Shown piece by piece: positions 41,030 to 50,117 of a stretch of DNA of 64,000 nucleotides. The notes under the pieces were generated by a model that was not told where the DNA came from, did no database searches, and saw nothing but the letters and a program-made list of their open reading frames with translations. A program made the position numbers and the translations under genes. Position 1 is the first letter of the stretch, and each line of letters begins with the position of its first letter. Source of the stretch: Chlamydia sp. BM-2023 (GTDB lineage: Bacteria; Chlamydiota; Chlamydiia; Chlamydiales; Chlamydiaceae); assembly GCF_964023145.1 (NCBI RefSeq), contig NZ_CAXIED010000001.1, forward strand, positions 372,001-436,000. Direction: 5' to 3'.

Positions 41030-41070
41030 TACAATACGCTAAGTATTGTATAGATTTAATTAAAAGTCAA
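41030..41070 (-). promoter_or_regulatory. Candidate promoter and operator dyad for ldh
   Basis: On the minus strand TTGACT (41070-41065) is followed 17 bases later by AATACT (41047-41042). That -10 lies inside a perfect 8-bp dyad TACAATAC-GCTAA-GTATTGTA (41030-41050). The overlap of box and dyad looks like an operator, though it could be a leader hairpin. Confidence 0.45.
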
Positions 41071-41171
41071 TTAACCAAAGCCTCTCACTTCTCTTAAAAG
41101 TCCTCACATGCTACGCTAAACCCCTCTGCGAAATCGCATAAATAAAAAAAAGTCTATAATGAGAGTCACTT

Positions 41172-41822
41172 ATGTCTGAACAACAATCTTTATCGATCGT
41201 ACATCCCTGGCACGGTCCTATACTAACCCGAGATAACTATGAATCTTTATGTTGTTATATAGAAATTACTCCACAGGATTCTGTAAAGTTTGAATTAGAC
41301 AAGGTCTCTGGTTTATTAAAGGTAGACCGCCCTCAAAAATTTTCTAACTTCTGTCCTTGTCTATATGGATTATTACCTAGGACTTACTGTGGGGAGCTTT
41401 CCGGGCAGTATAGTGGGGAGCAAAGCCTTAAGGAGAACATTCAGGGAGATAAGGATCCTTTGGATGTTTGCGTGCTTACTGAGAAAAACATTACTCACGG
41501 TAATATCTTACTACAAGCAAAACCGATTGGTGGATTACGTATTATTGATTCTGGGGAAGCAGACGATAAGATTATTGCTGTTCTTGAGGATGATTTAGTA
41601 TTTTCAGAAATTAATGATATTTCTGATTGCCCTTGTACCGTCTTGGATATGATCCAACATTATTTTCTAACTTACAAAGCGACTCCTGAGCATTTAATCA
41701 ATGCCAAGCCTGCGAAAATCGAAATAATAGGTATTTATGGGAAGAAAGAAGCTCAGAAGGTAATTGAACTAGCGCATCAAGATTACCTGAATGCGTTTTC
41801 TAAGAGTACAACTGCGCTATAG
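41172..41822 (+). CDS. ppa: Inorganic pyrophosphatase (family I)
   Basis: This enzyme hydrolyses pyrophosphate from biosynthetic reactions. The family I signature is present as [12 protein letters not shown], with the N-terminal [16 protein letters not shown]. At 216 residues it is slightly long for a bacterial enzyme. A TATAAT stands only 12 bases before the ATG with no -35 partner, so the promoter is uncertain. A perfect terminator palindrome follows the stop. Confidence 0.95.
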   Translation: MSEQQSLSIVHPWHGPILTRDNYESLCCYIEITPQDSVKFELDKVSGLLKVDRPQKFSNFCPCLYGLLPRTYCGELSGQYSGEQSLKENIQGDKDPLDVCVLTEKNITHGNILLQAKPIGGLRIIDSGEADDKIIAVLEDDLVFSEINDISDCPCTVLDMIQHYFLTYKATPEHLINAKPAKIEIIGIYGKKEAQKVIELAHQDYLNAFSKSTTAL

Positions 41823-41828
41823 TAGCGT

Positions 41829-41852
41829 TGAGGAGAGGCTAGCCTCTCCTCA
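41829..41852. terminator. Perfect 24-bp palindrome, bidirectional terminator ppa/Nudix
   Basis: TGAGGAGAGGCT is followed directly by its exact reverse complement. It lies in the 38-base gap between the convergent ppa and Nudix genes. There is no strong T run on either side, so termination may rest on stem strength. Confidence 0.75.
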
Positions 41853-41860
41853 CATATTTA

Positions 41861-42310
41861 TTAGTAAGAGAATAGGTAGTTATTAATAAATTTATCGGCT
41901 TCTACAGCGACGTCTCTAAGTTCTGGAAAACTCAACAACTTCAAGCCTTCTTGGATGCCTAGCCATTGGGAATCACAAATTTCACTCGGGTCTGCGTGTA
42001 CATCTCCCTGAACTTCTGCTAAAAAGTAAACAACTTCTTTGCGAACAAACACTTCGTTATCATTGAAAGAATAGTGCTCTACAAGAACTTTTGGAAAGAA
42101 ATTGACAACACTTAAACCAGTCTCTTCAACCAGTTCCCTCTCTGCAGCTTCCTGTGGGCCCTCTTTATCTTCAGAATGCCCTTTAGGAAATCCCCAATGT
42201 TTTCCTTGGGCATGGCAGATAAAACAAGTTTTTAGAGTACTTCTATCAGGGGTACCAAAAAACTTTAGGGGAATAATACCAAAAGAATATTCATACTTTG
42301 TCTTCGTCAT
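41861..42310 (-). CDS. mutT: Nudix hydrolase
   Basis: This 149-residue protein has an intact Nudix box: G-H-S-E-D-K-E, then seven residues, then REL-VEETGL. The preceding [13 protein letters not shown] resembles Ap4A or NADH-type Nudix enzymes more than the 8-oxo-dGTPase MutT, so the substrate is open. It is two bases after fabF on the same strand. Confidence 0.87.
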   Translation of the reverse strand: MTKTKYEYSFGIIPLKFFGTPDRSTLKTCFICHAQGKHWGFPKGHSEDKEGPQEAAERELVEETGLSVVNFFPKVLVEHYSFNDNEVFVRKEVVYFLAEVQGDVHADPSEICDSQWLGIQEGLKLLSFPELRDVAVEADKFINNYLFSY

Positions 42311-42312
42311 AA

Positions 42313-43563
42313 TTAGGGTATATACCTCGAGAATAATATCGTTGAATTATGTCCACCAAAACCAAAAGAGTTTGACATAGCAACATCAATATCCCAGTCC
42401 TGAGCTTTATTTGCAACCACATCAAAATCATCAATTTCCGCAATCGGATTCTCTATGTTAATCGTTGGGTGTAACTTCCCAGTTTGGATTGCTTGAATTG
42501 TTACAACAGCTTCGACTCCTCCAGCGGCTCCCAAACAATGACCTATTAGAGACTTTGTGGAATTCATTCGCAAATTTTTTACATGACTACCAAAAGCTTT
42601 TCTTACGGCTAAAACTTCGGACAAGTCACCCAGTGGAGTTGATGTTCCGTGAGCATTAATATAATTTACACGTTCCTTAGGGATGCCAGACTGCTTTAAA
42701 GCACCAAGAATACACGAAGTGATCCCCTCTCCATCATCTCTAGGAGCTGTAATATGGAAAGCATCACAGGTGGTGTAGGAGCCGAGAACTTCTGCAAATA
42801 TTGGAGCTCCTCGCTTCAAAGCATTCTCTAGGGTCTCTAAAACTAGTACTCCGGCTCCTTCTCCAAGAACAAAACCATCTCGATCTCTATCCCAAGGACG
42901 GGAAGCTTCTTCAGGAGCGTCATTTCTTTCTGACAAAGCACGATTAGCAACAAACCCTGCCAATCCTACACGATTCACTGCTGCCTCCGTTCCTCCACAA
43001 ACTATCATGTCGGAACGTCCAGAAATAAGATGTTGGTAAGCTGCGTCAATACAGTAGTTCGCGGTAGCGCAAGCTGTGGATATAGAATAATTCGGTCCCA
43101 TAAGACCAAAATCCATAGCAATTAGCGCGGGAGCCATATTGGTAATGATATAGGGAATAAAGAAGGGCGAAAGCTTCTTATTCGAAAGAATAAGGCGTTC
43201 CATGCCTTCATCTAAAGTTTGCAATCCTCCCATGCCTGAACCGATGACAACACCGCAACGGAGGGGGTCTGCTGGAAGATTATCCTTATCCCATCGAGAC
43301 ATGGCAATAGCTTTCTTTGCTGCAACCACTGCGTAGGTAATAAAAGGATCAACTCTTCGTGCTTGTTTTTTATCTAAGTAGGGCTCGGGGTTAAATTCAG
43401 GAACCCAAGCGGCAAAACGGGTAGCATAATCCTCACATGGGAAAGAAGTGATATTTCGCACACCACTAATTCCTGCTAGCAAGTTATCATAAAGAGTGTC
43501 TACCTCATTCCCGTGACAAGAAACAACACCCAGTCCCGTGACTACTACACGTTTTTTACTCAT
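42313..43563 (-). CDS. fabF: 3-oxoacyl-ACP synthase II (KAS II)
   Basis: This 416-residue enzyme elongates acyl-ACP. The catalytic triad is visible: Cys in [10 protein letters not shown], His in [11 protein letters not shown] and His in [12 protein letters not shown]. The N-terminal [13 protein letters not shown] and C-terminal [15 protein letters not shown] are standard. It sits between rsfS and the Nudix gene. Confidence 0.97.
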   Translation of the reverse strand: MSKKRVVVTGLGVVSCHGNEVDTLYDNLLAGISGVRNITSFPCEDYATRFAAWVPEFNPEPYLDKKQARRVDPFITYAVVAAKKAIAMSRWDKDNLPADPLRCGVVIGSGMGGLQTLDEGMERLILSNKKLSPFFIPYIITNMAPALIAMDFGLMGPNYSISTACATANYCIDAAYQHLISGRSDMIVCGGTEAAVNRVGLAGFVANRALSERNDAPEEASRPWDRDRDGFVLGEGAGVLVLETLENALKRGAPIFAEVLGSYTTCDAFHITAPRDDGEGITSCILGALKQSGIPKERVNYINAHGTSTPLGDLSEVLAVRKAFGSHVKNLRMNSTKSLIGHCLGAAGGVEAVVTIQAIQTGKLHPTINIENPIAEIDDFDVVANKAQDWDIDVAMSNSFGFGGHNSTILFSRYIP

Positions 43564-43580
43564 AAAGTTATTCTACTCCG

Positions 43581-43940
43581 TTAAGAAGCTAGAAGTTTAG
43601 ATGTAATGATAGCACCGTCTTTCCAAAGCTCTTCTAATCGATATTGTTCCCTAACTGAAGAAACAAACAAGTGGATGACGATGTACCCACAATCTATAAC
43701 TACCCAGTCACCATGACTCAACCCTTCTACATGCAAGGGAAAGACATTATGTTCTTTTAATTCCTGTACGATAGTGTCTGCCAAAGCTTTTACATGTACT
43801 CCAACATTCCCTTCAGCAAAAACAAAATAATCTGTAAACTGAGAAATGGTTCGAACATCTAAGACAACAGGGTTATTGCCCTTTTTGTTATCAATAACTT
43901 TGGCAATTACTTTTAATAAATTAAAGCAAAATAATTCCAT
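43581..43940 (-). CDS. rsfS: Ribosomal silencing factor RsfS
   Basis: This 119-residue protein of the Iojap/YbeB family binds L14 and blocks subunit joining. The motif VVLDVRTISQFTDYFVFAEGN and the C-terminal GDWVVIDCGYIVIHLF are diagnostic. I prefer the ATG at 43940; a GTG at 43952 adds four residues. fabF follows 17 bases downstream. Confidence 0.93.
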   Translation of the reverse strand: MELFCFNLLKVIAKVIDNKKGNNPVVLDVRTISQFTDYFVFAEGNVGVHVKALADTIVQELKEHNVFPLHVEGLSHGDWVVIDCGYIVIHLFVSSVREQYRLEELWKDGAIITSKLLAS

Positions 43941-43998
43941 AGAAACTGGCACGAGAATACTCGATTATCTAAGATAAGGTCGAGCTTTTTTTCTTCCG

Positions 43999-44640
43999 TT
44001 AAATAATATTCCAATAATACTTTCTAGCCATTTTTTTCAGTCTACCTCTTGGGCGAACGACTGTTTTTTCTTCTCCGAGAAGCAGGAAAGGTAGGTCGAT
44101 AATATTGTCTGAGAAGGTATGACTTCTCGCACGACCTATTTTTTTAAGATGGCTAAGAATCTTTGCTTTATTATCTCCTGTCAGACATTGATTTTCAAGC
44201 ATTTGCCCTCTAGAAATTCCTTGAAAGCAAGAAGCATACCACATATTTGCTCCTAACCTCTTTGCTATAGGCCCGACAATAAAATCGGGAGAGGAGGAAA
44301 AAATCATGACTTCTCCTGTGGGGTCATCTAAAGCTTCATGTAATTTGTCTATTGCTGGAGAATAAAAATCTTTTTTATCTAATTGATTTGAGAAATCTAT
44401 AGCTGCGGAAGCAAGATCATCAAAAGCGACTTTGGCAAGCAAAGAATTTGTTATATGGGAATAAAATGAGGCGATATCTAAAAAAAAAAGCTGAAACCGA
44501 AGCAAGGACAAACAGCATGAGGGTAGGGTTTTATAAGAGAATATACGCTGCTTTAAAGCGTATTTATAAAACCCTATGCTACTAGTTCCTCTTAGCAATG
44601 TTCCGTCTAAATCAAAAGCATATATACAAGATTGTCTCAT
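43999..44640 (-). CDS. HAD-superfamily phosphatase (HAD-IB, PSPase-like)
   Basis: This 213-residue protein has the catalytic FDLDGTLLRGTSS, motif II in VMIFSSSPDFIVGPIAKRLG, a conserved Lys (GDNKAKILSHL) and motif III in FSDNIIDLPFLLLGEE. This layout fits the SerB-like HAD-IB group, which includes phosphoserine and lipid-phosphate phosphatases. The start overlaps the stop of the coiled-coil gene (ATGA). The substrate cannot be deduced. Confidence 0.83.
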   Translation of the reverse strand: MRQSCIYAFDLDGTLLRGTSSIGFYKYALKQRIFSYKTLPSCCLSLLRFQLFFLDIASFYSHITNSLLAKVAFDDLASAAIDFSNQLDKKDFYSPAIDKLHEALDDPTGEVMIFSSSPDFIVGPIAKRLGANMWYASCFQGISRGQMLENQCLTGDNKAKILSHLKKIGRARSHTFSDNIIDLPFLLLGEEKTVVRPRGRLKKMARKYYWNII

Positions 44641-46301
44641 ATTAATTGTTGGATTTGCCGTTTCAACTCGAGAATTCCTTGATCTAGTTCTTCCAAAGCG
44701 CGTTTATCTTCTTCAACTAGAGCGCTGTATTGCATAGCGCGATCGAAATCTAGGCCTGAAGAGCCGAAGAGTTTCTTATCTTGTTCTAATTTACTTTTTA
44801 ATTCCTTACGACGTTCTTGCCTTTGAGACAAAACCTGTCGCATATTTGTGAGCTTTTCACGGGAATCAGGAGAAGACAACAGTTGTTCTTCAAAAAATGC
44901 AGCCATATGCTGCAAAGTTAAATTTAATCGATTATCTAGAGAGATTCTTTCTGAAGCAGATAAAAAGGCCGCTTTAGTTAGTGACTCCTTAAGTTCTTGC
45001 CATTCCGATCGTGATTCCGGAGTAATATCTCCAGAAAGACATTTCTCGGAAAACAGAGTGATCTTCTGAGTCAGTTCTTTAACTGCTTCTTGTCTGATTT
45101 GCCTTTCCCGAGCTTGTTGCTCTTGATAAAGCTGATCTGAAATCTCCTGCTGTTCTCGAAGCTTTTCAAACAAGGCTTGTAGCTCTGCTTTTAAAGCAAT
45201 AACATCGTCGTGCACCAAATCTAGAGCTCGCATGCGTTTTGCAGCAAGATCCAACTCTTTGCGAATTTTGAAAAGATCCCCATTTTCTTCTAAAAGCTGA
45301 GCTATCTGTACTAATTGTTCGCGTACATCTTTGGAATTTTCTGCAGAAGTAACCCTCAGACGACTTTGTTCCTGACGAATTTCTTTTTCTAAACCTTTAA
45401 GCTGATCCCAGCATTTACTCAATTGTAAACGCGTATCTGAAAATACGGTAGAGGAAACGGCTAGGCATTTAGCAGCTTGTTGTAGATTTTTGATCTCCTT
45501 ACGTAAAAAAAAAACAGAACGCTTTAATGCGTCTTTATCTGCACGTGAGAAGTATTTAGCTACGAAAGAGTCAACATCTTCAGAAAACGCTTCGCTGACT
45601 TTTTCGATAAGCTCTTTTCTTTTCGGGAATACTTGATTCCCTAAAGATGATAAACGTTGGAAAAATTTGCTTTTAAGCCGCATACGCATACCGACGTTCA
45701 TCAGCTCTTTACGCAAATCAATGATTCTTGAAGAAAAACTACTTAACCAAATTAACGAAGCGTGTAGTTCTTTATAAAAAGCTTTACGCTTTTCTAAAGT
45801 CTGTGTTTCTAAAAATATGGATTGCTCTTCTTGTACAGTCAGAGCATGCGTTCCATTTAAAAAACCTGTTATATCTTGCTCAAGGCAAGATATCGCCAAT
45901 TCAATCTGTCCAACAACAAAAGTTCCTTCTTCGTCTTGTAAGGATTTAATATGCCGTCCTTCCTTTGTTAAGTCGATATAACGACGCCAAAATTCAGCGC
46001 GCTTACCAACGTTTTCTACCTGATGAAATAATGGAAGACAATGCTTTCTTATTGCCCAAAATAGCTTTAAATTTGCTCCTTGGTTATTCCTTAAAGATTG
46101 TTCCATCTGTTCTAAACTAAACGCTACCTGTTCTTCTACTGAAGAAAATACGGATAGCTCGTGAGTAAATATGGTAAAGGATTCATTAGTCATTGCGGCG
46201 TGAGAAGCTTCATCCACTTTGGATGGAAATTCCTCGCTAGAAACCACTATAGAACCTTGTTTTGCTTCTGAAGAATGAAAGCTGTTGTCTGAAGTATCCA
46301 T
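44637..46301 (-). CDS. Large coiled-coil protein, hypothetical (CT768-like)
   Basis: This 554-residue, highly charged Glu/Lys/Gln/Leu-rich protein has no signal peptide or membrane segment. Long helical heptad-like stretches cover most of residues 60-550, ending in ELDQGILELKRQIQQLI. The N-terminal ~45 residues are Ser/Glu-rich and probably disordered. It is translationally coupled to the HAD phosphatase and divergent from mqnC. Coiled-coil proteins in Chlamydia are sometimes secreted or structural, but nothing here decides. Confidence 0.8.
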   Translation of the reverse strand: MDTSDNSFHSSEAKQGSIVVSSEEFPSKVDEASHAAMTNESFTIFTHELSVFSSVEEQVAFSLEQMEQSLRNNQGANLKLFWAIRKHCLPLFHQVENVGKRAEFWRRYIDLTKEGRHIKSLQDEEGTFVVGQIELAISCLEQDITGFLNGTHALTVQEEQSIFLETQTLEKRKAFYKELHASLIWLSSFSSRIIDLRKELMNVGMRMRLKSKFFQRLSSLGNQVFPKRKELIEKVSEAFSEDVDSFVAKYFSRADKDALKRSVFFLRKEIKNLQQAAKCLAVSSTVFSDTRLQLSKCWDQLKGLEKEIRQEQSRLRVTSAENSKDVREQLVQIAQLLEENGDLFKIRKELDLAAKRMRALDLVHDDVIALKAELQALFEKLREQQEISDQLYQEQQARERQIRQEAVKELTQKITLFSEKCLSGDITPESRSEWQELKESLTKAAFLSASERISLDNRLNLTLQHMAAFFEEQLLSSPDSREKLTNMRQVLSQRQERRKELKSKLEQDKKLFGSSGLDFDRAMQYSALVEEDKRALEELDQGILELKRQIQQLI

Positions 46302-46324
46302 AATAACAACTTAGGGTGTAGGGC

Positions 46325-46354
46325 TTGACAAAGAAATAATGAATAGAAGATAAA
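46325..46354 (+). promoter_or_regulatory. Candidate promoter for mqnC
   Basis: A perfect TTGACA (46325-46330) and GATAAA (46349-46354) are separated by 18 bases, ending 36 bases before the ATG at 46391. The -35 is ideal, the -10 moderate. Confidence 0.5.
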
Positions 46355-46390
46355 GTTTGCCCCCGTAGTACATTATCGTCAATCGTTTTT

Positions 46391-47452
46391 ATGCACTTAT
46401 TTACTAGAATTTCTTTTGACGAAGGACTGGAGTTATTTAGGACAAGTCCTTTAGAGAAACTACAGGAAACTGCGAATATTTTACGTAAGCAGCGTTATCC
46501 TGAAAACAAAGTTACTTATGTTCTGGATGCCAACCCTAATTATACAAATATTTGTAAAATTGACTGTACGTTTTGTGCTTTCTATAGAAAGCCCTTGGCC
46601 CCTGATGCATATCTCCTTTCCTTTGAAGACTTGCGTGCTTTGATGCACCGTTATGTAGCCATGGGAATTAAAACGGTTCTCCTTCAAGGAGGTGTCCACC
46701 CCAGGCTAGGAGTAGATTATCTTGAAGAGTGTGTCCGTATTACTGTTGAGGAATTCCCCTCTATCCATCCGCATTTCTTTTCTGCTGTAGAAATTGCTCA
46801 TGCCGCTCGCGTGTCAGGGATTAGCGAAGCAGAAGCCTTACAAAGATTATGGGATGCTGGCCAGAGAACTATTCCTGGAGGCGGCGCTGAAATTCTTTCT
46901 GAGAGAGTTCGTAAAATCATATCTCCCAAAAAAATGGGCCCAGATGGGTGGATTAACTTCCATAAGTTAGCACATCGTTTAGGATTTCGCACTACAGCAA
47001 CTATGATGTTTGGTCATATAGAGACTGCTCACGATATTCTTTTACATTTAGAGGCTCTAAGAAACGCTCAGGATGAAAATCCTGGATTTTATAGTTTTAT
47101 TCCCTGGAGTTACAAATCTGGAAATACAGCGTTGTGTCGTAAGGTTCCCAATCAAGCGCCTCCAGAGATGTATTACCGTATTCTTGCGTTAGCACGTATT
47201 TTCTTAGACAATTTTGATCATATAGCGGCTTCTTGGTTTGGAGAAGGCAAAGAGCATGGAATACGTGGTCTTCATTATGGAGCAGATGATTTCGGGGGGA
47301 CGATTATCGATGAGAGTGTGCATAAGTGCACAGGGTGGTCACTACAGAGCTCTGAAGACGAAACACGAGCTATGATTATTTCCGAAGGATTCATCCCCGT
47401 AGAAAGAAACACATTCTATGAGCATATAGGCACTCCTGCTCATCAGCCATAA
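46391..47452 (+). CDS. mqnC: Cyclic dehypoxanthinyl futalosine synthase (radical SAM)
   Basis: This 353-residue radical SAM enzyme of the futalosine menaquinone pathway carries the CxxxCxxC cluster in CKIDCTFCAFYRK, just after VLDANPNYTNI. The MqnC features LQGGVHPRLG and IPGGGAEILSERVRKIISPKK are present. The related MqnE differs around these segments. Its last 10 bases overlap the convergent miaA. Chlamydiae are known to use this route instead of MenB-type enzymes. Confidence 0.9.
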   Translation: MHLFTRISFDEGLELFRTSPLEKLQETANILRKQRYPENKVTYVLDANPNYTNICKIDCTFCAFYRKPLAPDAYLLSFEDLRALMHRYVAMGIKTVLLQGGVHPRLGVDYLEECVRITVEEFPSIHPHFFSAVEIAHAARVSGISEAEALQRLWDAGQRTIPGGGAEILSERVRKIISPKKMGPDGWINFHKLAHRLGFRTTATMMFGHIETAHDILLHLEALRNAQDENPGFYSFIPWSYKSGNTALCRKVPNQAPPEMYYRILALARIFLDNFDHIAASWFGEGKEHGIRGLHYGADDFGGTIIDESVHKCTGWSLQSSEDETRAMIISEGFIPVERNTFYEHIGTPAHQP

Positions 47453-48471
47453 AGAAAGTAATCTTCAGCTATTTTTTCTGCGATAGCTTCTGCGGACAAT
47501 CCCAAAGTAGATAGCTCTCGGAATATAGGATAGCGCTTAAACCATGTTCTTTGTTTTTTGGTATAGTGCCAGGTATTTGTTATAAACTTTTGCTTCGTAG
47601 CTTCATAGGCATCTTCTGGAGCACCTTGCTCAAGGAAACCAATCCATTCTCTATAGCCTATCGCCCTGGACGCTGATGAATTATCTTTGATTCCCTGCTG
47701 CAACAGTCGCTGCACTTCACCGATTAAGTTGTTATCGAGCATCCTTTGACAACGCAATTGGATATTATCGCGCAGCAGATCTTTTGGAGATGAGAGAAAC
47801 CAGCCTCGACAATGATATTCCTTAGATTCTATTGCTTCGGAACTCCAATGATGTTCTGAGACTTTTTTACCTGTAAGATGGATAATTTCTAAGGCGCGAA
47901 CGATTTTGTTCTTGTCATTTTTTGTGATCGTCTTTGCATATTCAGGATCTTTTTTGCATAAGTTTTCGTATAAAAATTCCAACCCGTGCTCTTGTATATA
48001 CAAAGCAAGTTGATCACGAAATCCCCGATCAGCTGGAGGGCCTTCAGGAGGGCCCGAAAGAAACGTATGAAAATAAAATCCTGATCCTCCCACAAGAATA
48101 GGCACTTTGTTTCTAGAAAGGATACTCTGGCAAGCTTGTATTGCTTGATAATAGAAATCTACGGCATTGAACAGTTCTTGAACGTGGCAAATATCAATTA
48201 AGTAGTGAGGTATCCTCTTTCTAGCTTCTAAAGAAACCTTTGCTGTTCCGATATCCATGCCGCGGTAGACTTGCATGGAATCTACGGAGATAATTTCTCC
48301 ATCAATCATGGGAGCCAGCCATAAGGAAACGTCTGTTTTCCCGGATCCTGTGGGACCTGAAAGTAAAATAACTGTTCGTTTAAACAGTTTCATAAATGAC
48401 TTTTGAGGATCTAAACAGACGTCGTACTCTTGCGAGGCACTTGCATCAGCTTGAAATTCTGTAGCACGCAT
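47443..48471 (-). CDS. miaA: tRNA dimethylallyltransferase
   Basis: This enzyme modifies A37 of tRNAs reading UNN codons. It has a P-loop in SGPTGSGKTDVSLW, then ISVDSMQVYRGMDIGTAK, LVGGSGFYFHTFLSG and the C-terminal WHYTKKQRTWFKR. The ATG at 48471 is chosen; a TTG at 48480 and an internal ATG (MKLFKRTVILL) are alternatives. The ~27 residues before the core are non-conserved. It follows rsbV by 11 bases. Confidence 0.93.
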   Translation of the reverse strand: MRATEFQADASASQEYDVCLDPQKSFMKLFKRTVILLSGPTGSGKTDVSLWLAPMIDGEIISVDSMQVYRGMDIGTAKVSLEARKRIPHYLIDICHVQELFNAVDFYYQAIQACQSILSRNKVPILVGGSGFYFHTFLSGPPEGPPADRGFRDQLALYIQEHGLEFLYENLCKKDPEYAKTITKNDKNKIVRALEIIHLTGKKVSEHHWSSEAIESKEYHCRGWFLSSPKDLLRDNIQLRCQRMLDNNLIGEVQRLLQQGIKDNSSASRAIGYREWIGFLEQGAPEDAYEATKQKFITNTWHYTKKQRTWFKRYPIFRELSTLGLSAEAIAEKIAEDYFLYG

Positions 48472-48482
48472 AGGGAACAAAA

Positions 48483-48815
48483 TTAAAATCTAGTAAAACA
48501 TTCTTGTTCTGACTGACATACAGGTATAACCTGGTCTACTCCTGCTATGCCAATAACTTCCGCGACTATGTCTTGGACACAACAAACACAAAGAAGTCCC
48601 TGACGCGATTGCAACAACTTAGAAAAGGAAAATAAAAGTCGAATACCCGCACTACTCATATAAGTAACCTGAAGAAAGTTTAATACGATTTTATTCTTTC
48701 CTTCTTGAACTTTACTTTCTAGAAATGTCTCCAATTGCGGTACAGAAACAGCATCTAAAGTCCCTTCTAAAGAAACAATAAAAATATCTCCGTACTGTTT
48801 AGTTAACCACTCCAT
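48483..48815 (-). CDS. rsbV: STAS-domain anti-sigma factor antagonist (RsbV-like)
   Basis: This 110-residue single STAS domain has IFIVSLEGTLDAVSVPQLE and the phospho-acceptor Ser region VTYMSSAGIRLL. It would partner an RsbW-type kinase in a switch that Chlamydia uses for metabolic or sigma-factor control. The ATG at 48815 has an ideal TTGGAG site; a TTG at 48842 would add nine residues and lacks one. Confidence 0.9.
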   Translation of the reverse strand: MEWLTKQYGDIFIVSLEGTLDAVSVPQLETFLESKVQEGKNKIVLNFLQVTYMSSAGIRLLFSFSKLLQSRQGLLCVCCVQDIVAEVIGIAGVDQVIPVCQSEQECFTRF

Positions 48816-48890
48816 ACAAACATCTCCAAATAGTACCTGCAAATATTAGCGATATTATTTACGATAAAAATAAAAAACAATGCACTACCC

Positions 48891-49679
48891 ATGGTAAGAA
48901 GCTTTATAAAAATGCTTTTTTCTCCTGGACCGAGATATTCCTTCTCTTACGCACTACTTTGTATTTTTCTTAGCACCCTAATTTTTATTCCTACCATTCA
49001 TTGGTTTTTGTTTCCCGAGACTTTTTCATTTCTCACAAGAAAACCTCTTCCTATTAAAAATATTTTTTTAGTTTCGTCGTCTCATTATAAAATTTCTGAA
49101 GTAATTTTTTCGGAATTTCTTGAGTTATCAGCTGACAATCCAACATTTCTGAATCAATTTTCGATCAAGCAGGCGGAAACGAGTTTGAAAGAGGTAGGGG
49201 TATTCTCTTCGGTTTCCATAGAAAAGGTTCCTGACAACAAAGGAATTATTATCTTTTATTCTTTACACTCCCCTATTGGCTACCTTGGCAATCAGACAAA
49301 TACGCTAATTAACCAATCTGGTCAGCGCTTTCCTTGCCAACCTTTTTTCAAATCTCTGAATCTTCCAAAAATCTTTTTCTCAGAGGAAGACCTTAGAGCT
49401 TCAGTATTACCTTCGTGGAAAATAGACATTGCGGACCTTCTTTTAGATGAGCTGCAATCAGATCCTCCGAAAATCATTGATATGTCTTTTACGGAAATCT
49501 ATCCGATGGAGATAGTGGTCACTTTGCGTTCTGGAAATATTTTAAGGTTCCGCTATCACGCATTACACTCAGGGCTGGAAAATTACCATCGTGTGCAAAC
49601 AAGCACACTACTGGAAGAAAATCAGTCTTATATTTATGATTTAAGATTCGCTAACTCTTTATTATTAAGAAAGATATGA
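48891..49679 (+). CDS. ftsQ: FtsQ/DivIB-like cell-division protein (CT764-like)
   Basis: This 262-residue protein has a short cytoplasmic N-terminus and one transmembrane helix (residues ~17-40). A POTRA-like segment follows (IKNIFLVSSSHYKISEVIF... LKEVGVFSSVSIEKVPDNKG), then LINQSGQRFP, which matches the FtsQ 'D-x-x-G-x-x-F' turn, and YIYDLRFANSLLL near the end, like the FtsQ 'DLRY' strand. C. trachomatis CT764 has been proposed as FtsQ. It lies next to the mur/ftsW cluster and overlaps cutA by four bases. Confidence 0.75.
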   Translation: MVRSFIKMLFSPGPRYSFSYALLCIFLSTLIFIPTIHWFLFPETFSFLTRKPLPIKNIFLVSSSHYKISEVIFSEFLELSADNPTFLNQFSIKQAETSLKEVGVFSSVSIEKVPDNKGIIIFYSLHSPIGYLGNQTNTLINQSGQRFPCQPFFKSLNLPKIFFSEEDLRASVLPSWKIDIADLLLDELQSDPPKIIDMSFTEIYPMEIVVTLRSGNILRFRYHALHSGLENYHRVQTSTLLEENQSYIYDLRFANSLLLRKI

Positions 49680-50008
49680 CCCCTGTTATTATTTTCACTC
49701 AGTTATCTTCTCATGAAGAAGCTGAGCTTATTTCTATGACTTTAGTCAAAGAAAAACTTGCTGCATGCGTGCATGTTTTCCCCAAGGGGAAATCTACTTA
49801 TATGTGGCAAGGTTCTCTCTGTGTTTCTGAAGAATACCATATGCAAATTAAAACTGTATTTTCGCAATTTACCCCCGTTTCTAATGTAATTCGCTCGTTA
49901 TGCTCTTATGACGTTCCGGAAATCGTTTTGGTTAAAATTGATATGGGAGATGAGGAATATTTACGTTGGTTATCTCTAGAAAGCGCTTCAGAAACCACTC
50001 AGGACTGA
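49676..50008 (+). CDS. cutA: CutA-family protein
   Basis: This 110-residue trimeric CutA1-type protein has LVKEKLAACVHVFP, STYMWQGSLCVSEEYHMQIKT and a C-terminal YLRWLSLES. The family was linked to divalent-metal tolerance in E. coli, but its true role is unsettled. The start overlaps the ftsQ-like stop (ATGA). Confidence 0.93.
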   Translation: MTPVIIFTQLSSHEEAELISMTLVKEKLAACVHVFPKGKSTYMWQGSLCVSEEYHMQIKTVFSQFTPVSNVIRSLCSYDVPEIVLVKIDMGDEEYLRWLSLESASETTQD

Positions 50009-50017
50009 ATATAAATC

Positions 50018-50045
50018 TTGACGTTTTTCGCCAATTAGATATAAT
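50018..50045 (+). promoter_or_regulatory. Strong sigma66-type promoter for the KH-domain gene
   Basis: TTGACG (50018-50023) and a perfect TATAAT (50040-50045) are spaced by 16 bases, starting ten bases after the cutA stop. Transcription would begin near 50052, leaving a leader of about 65 bases before the ATG at 50118. Confidence 0.7.
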
Positions 50046-50117
50046 GTTCTTCGGAACTTTGAGGGATACATAAGTGTTGTATTCTTTTTTTCCACATCTC
50101 AATTTAATTTGGATTTT

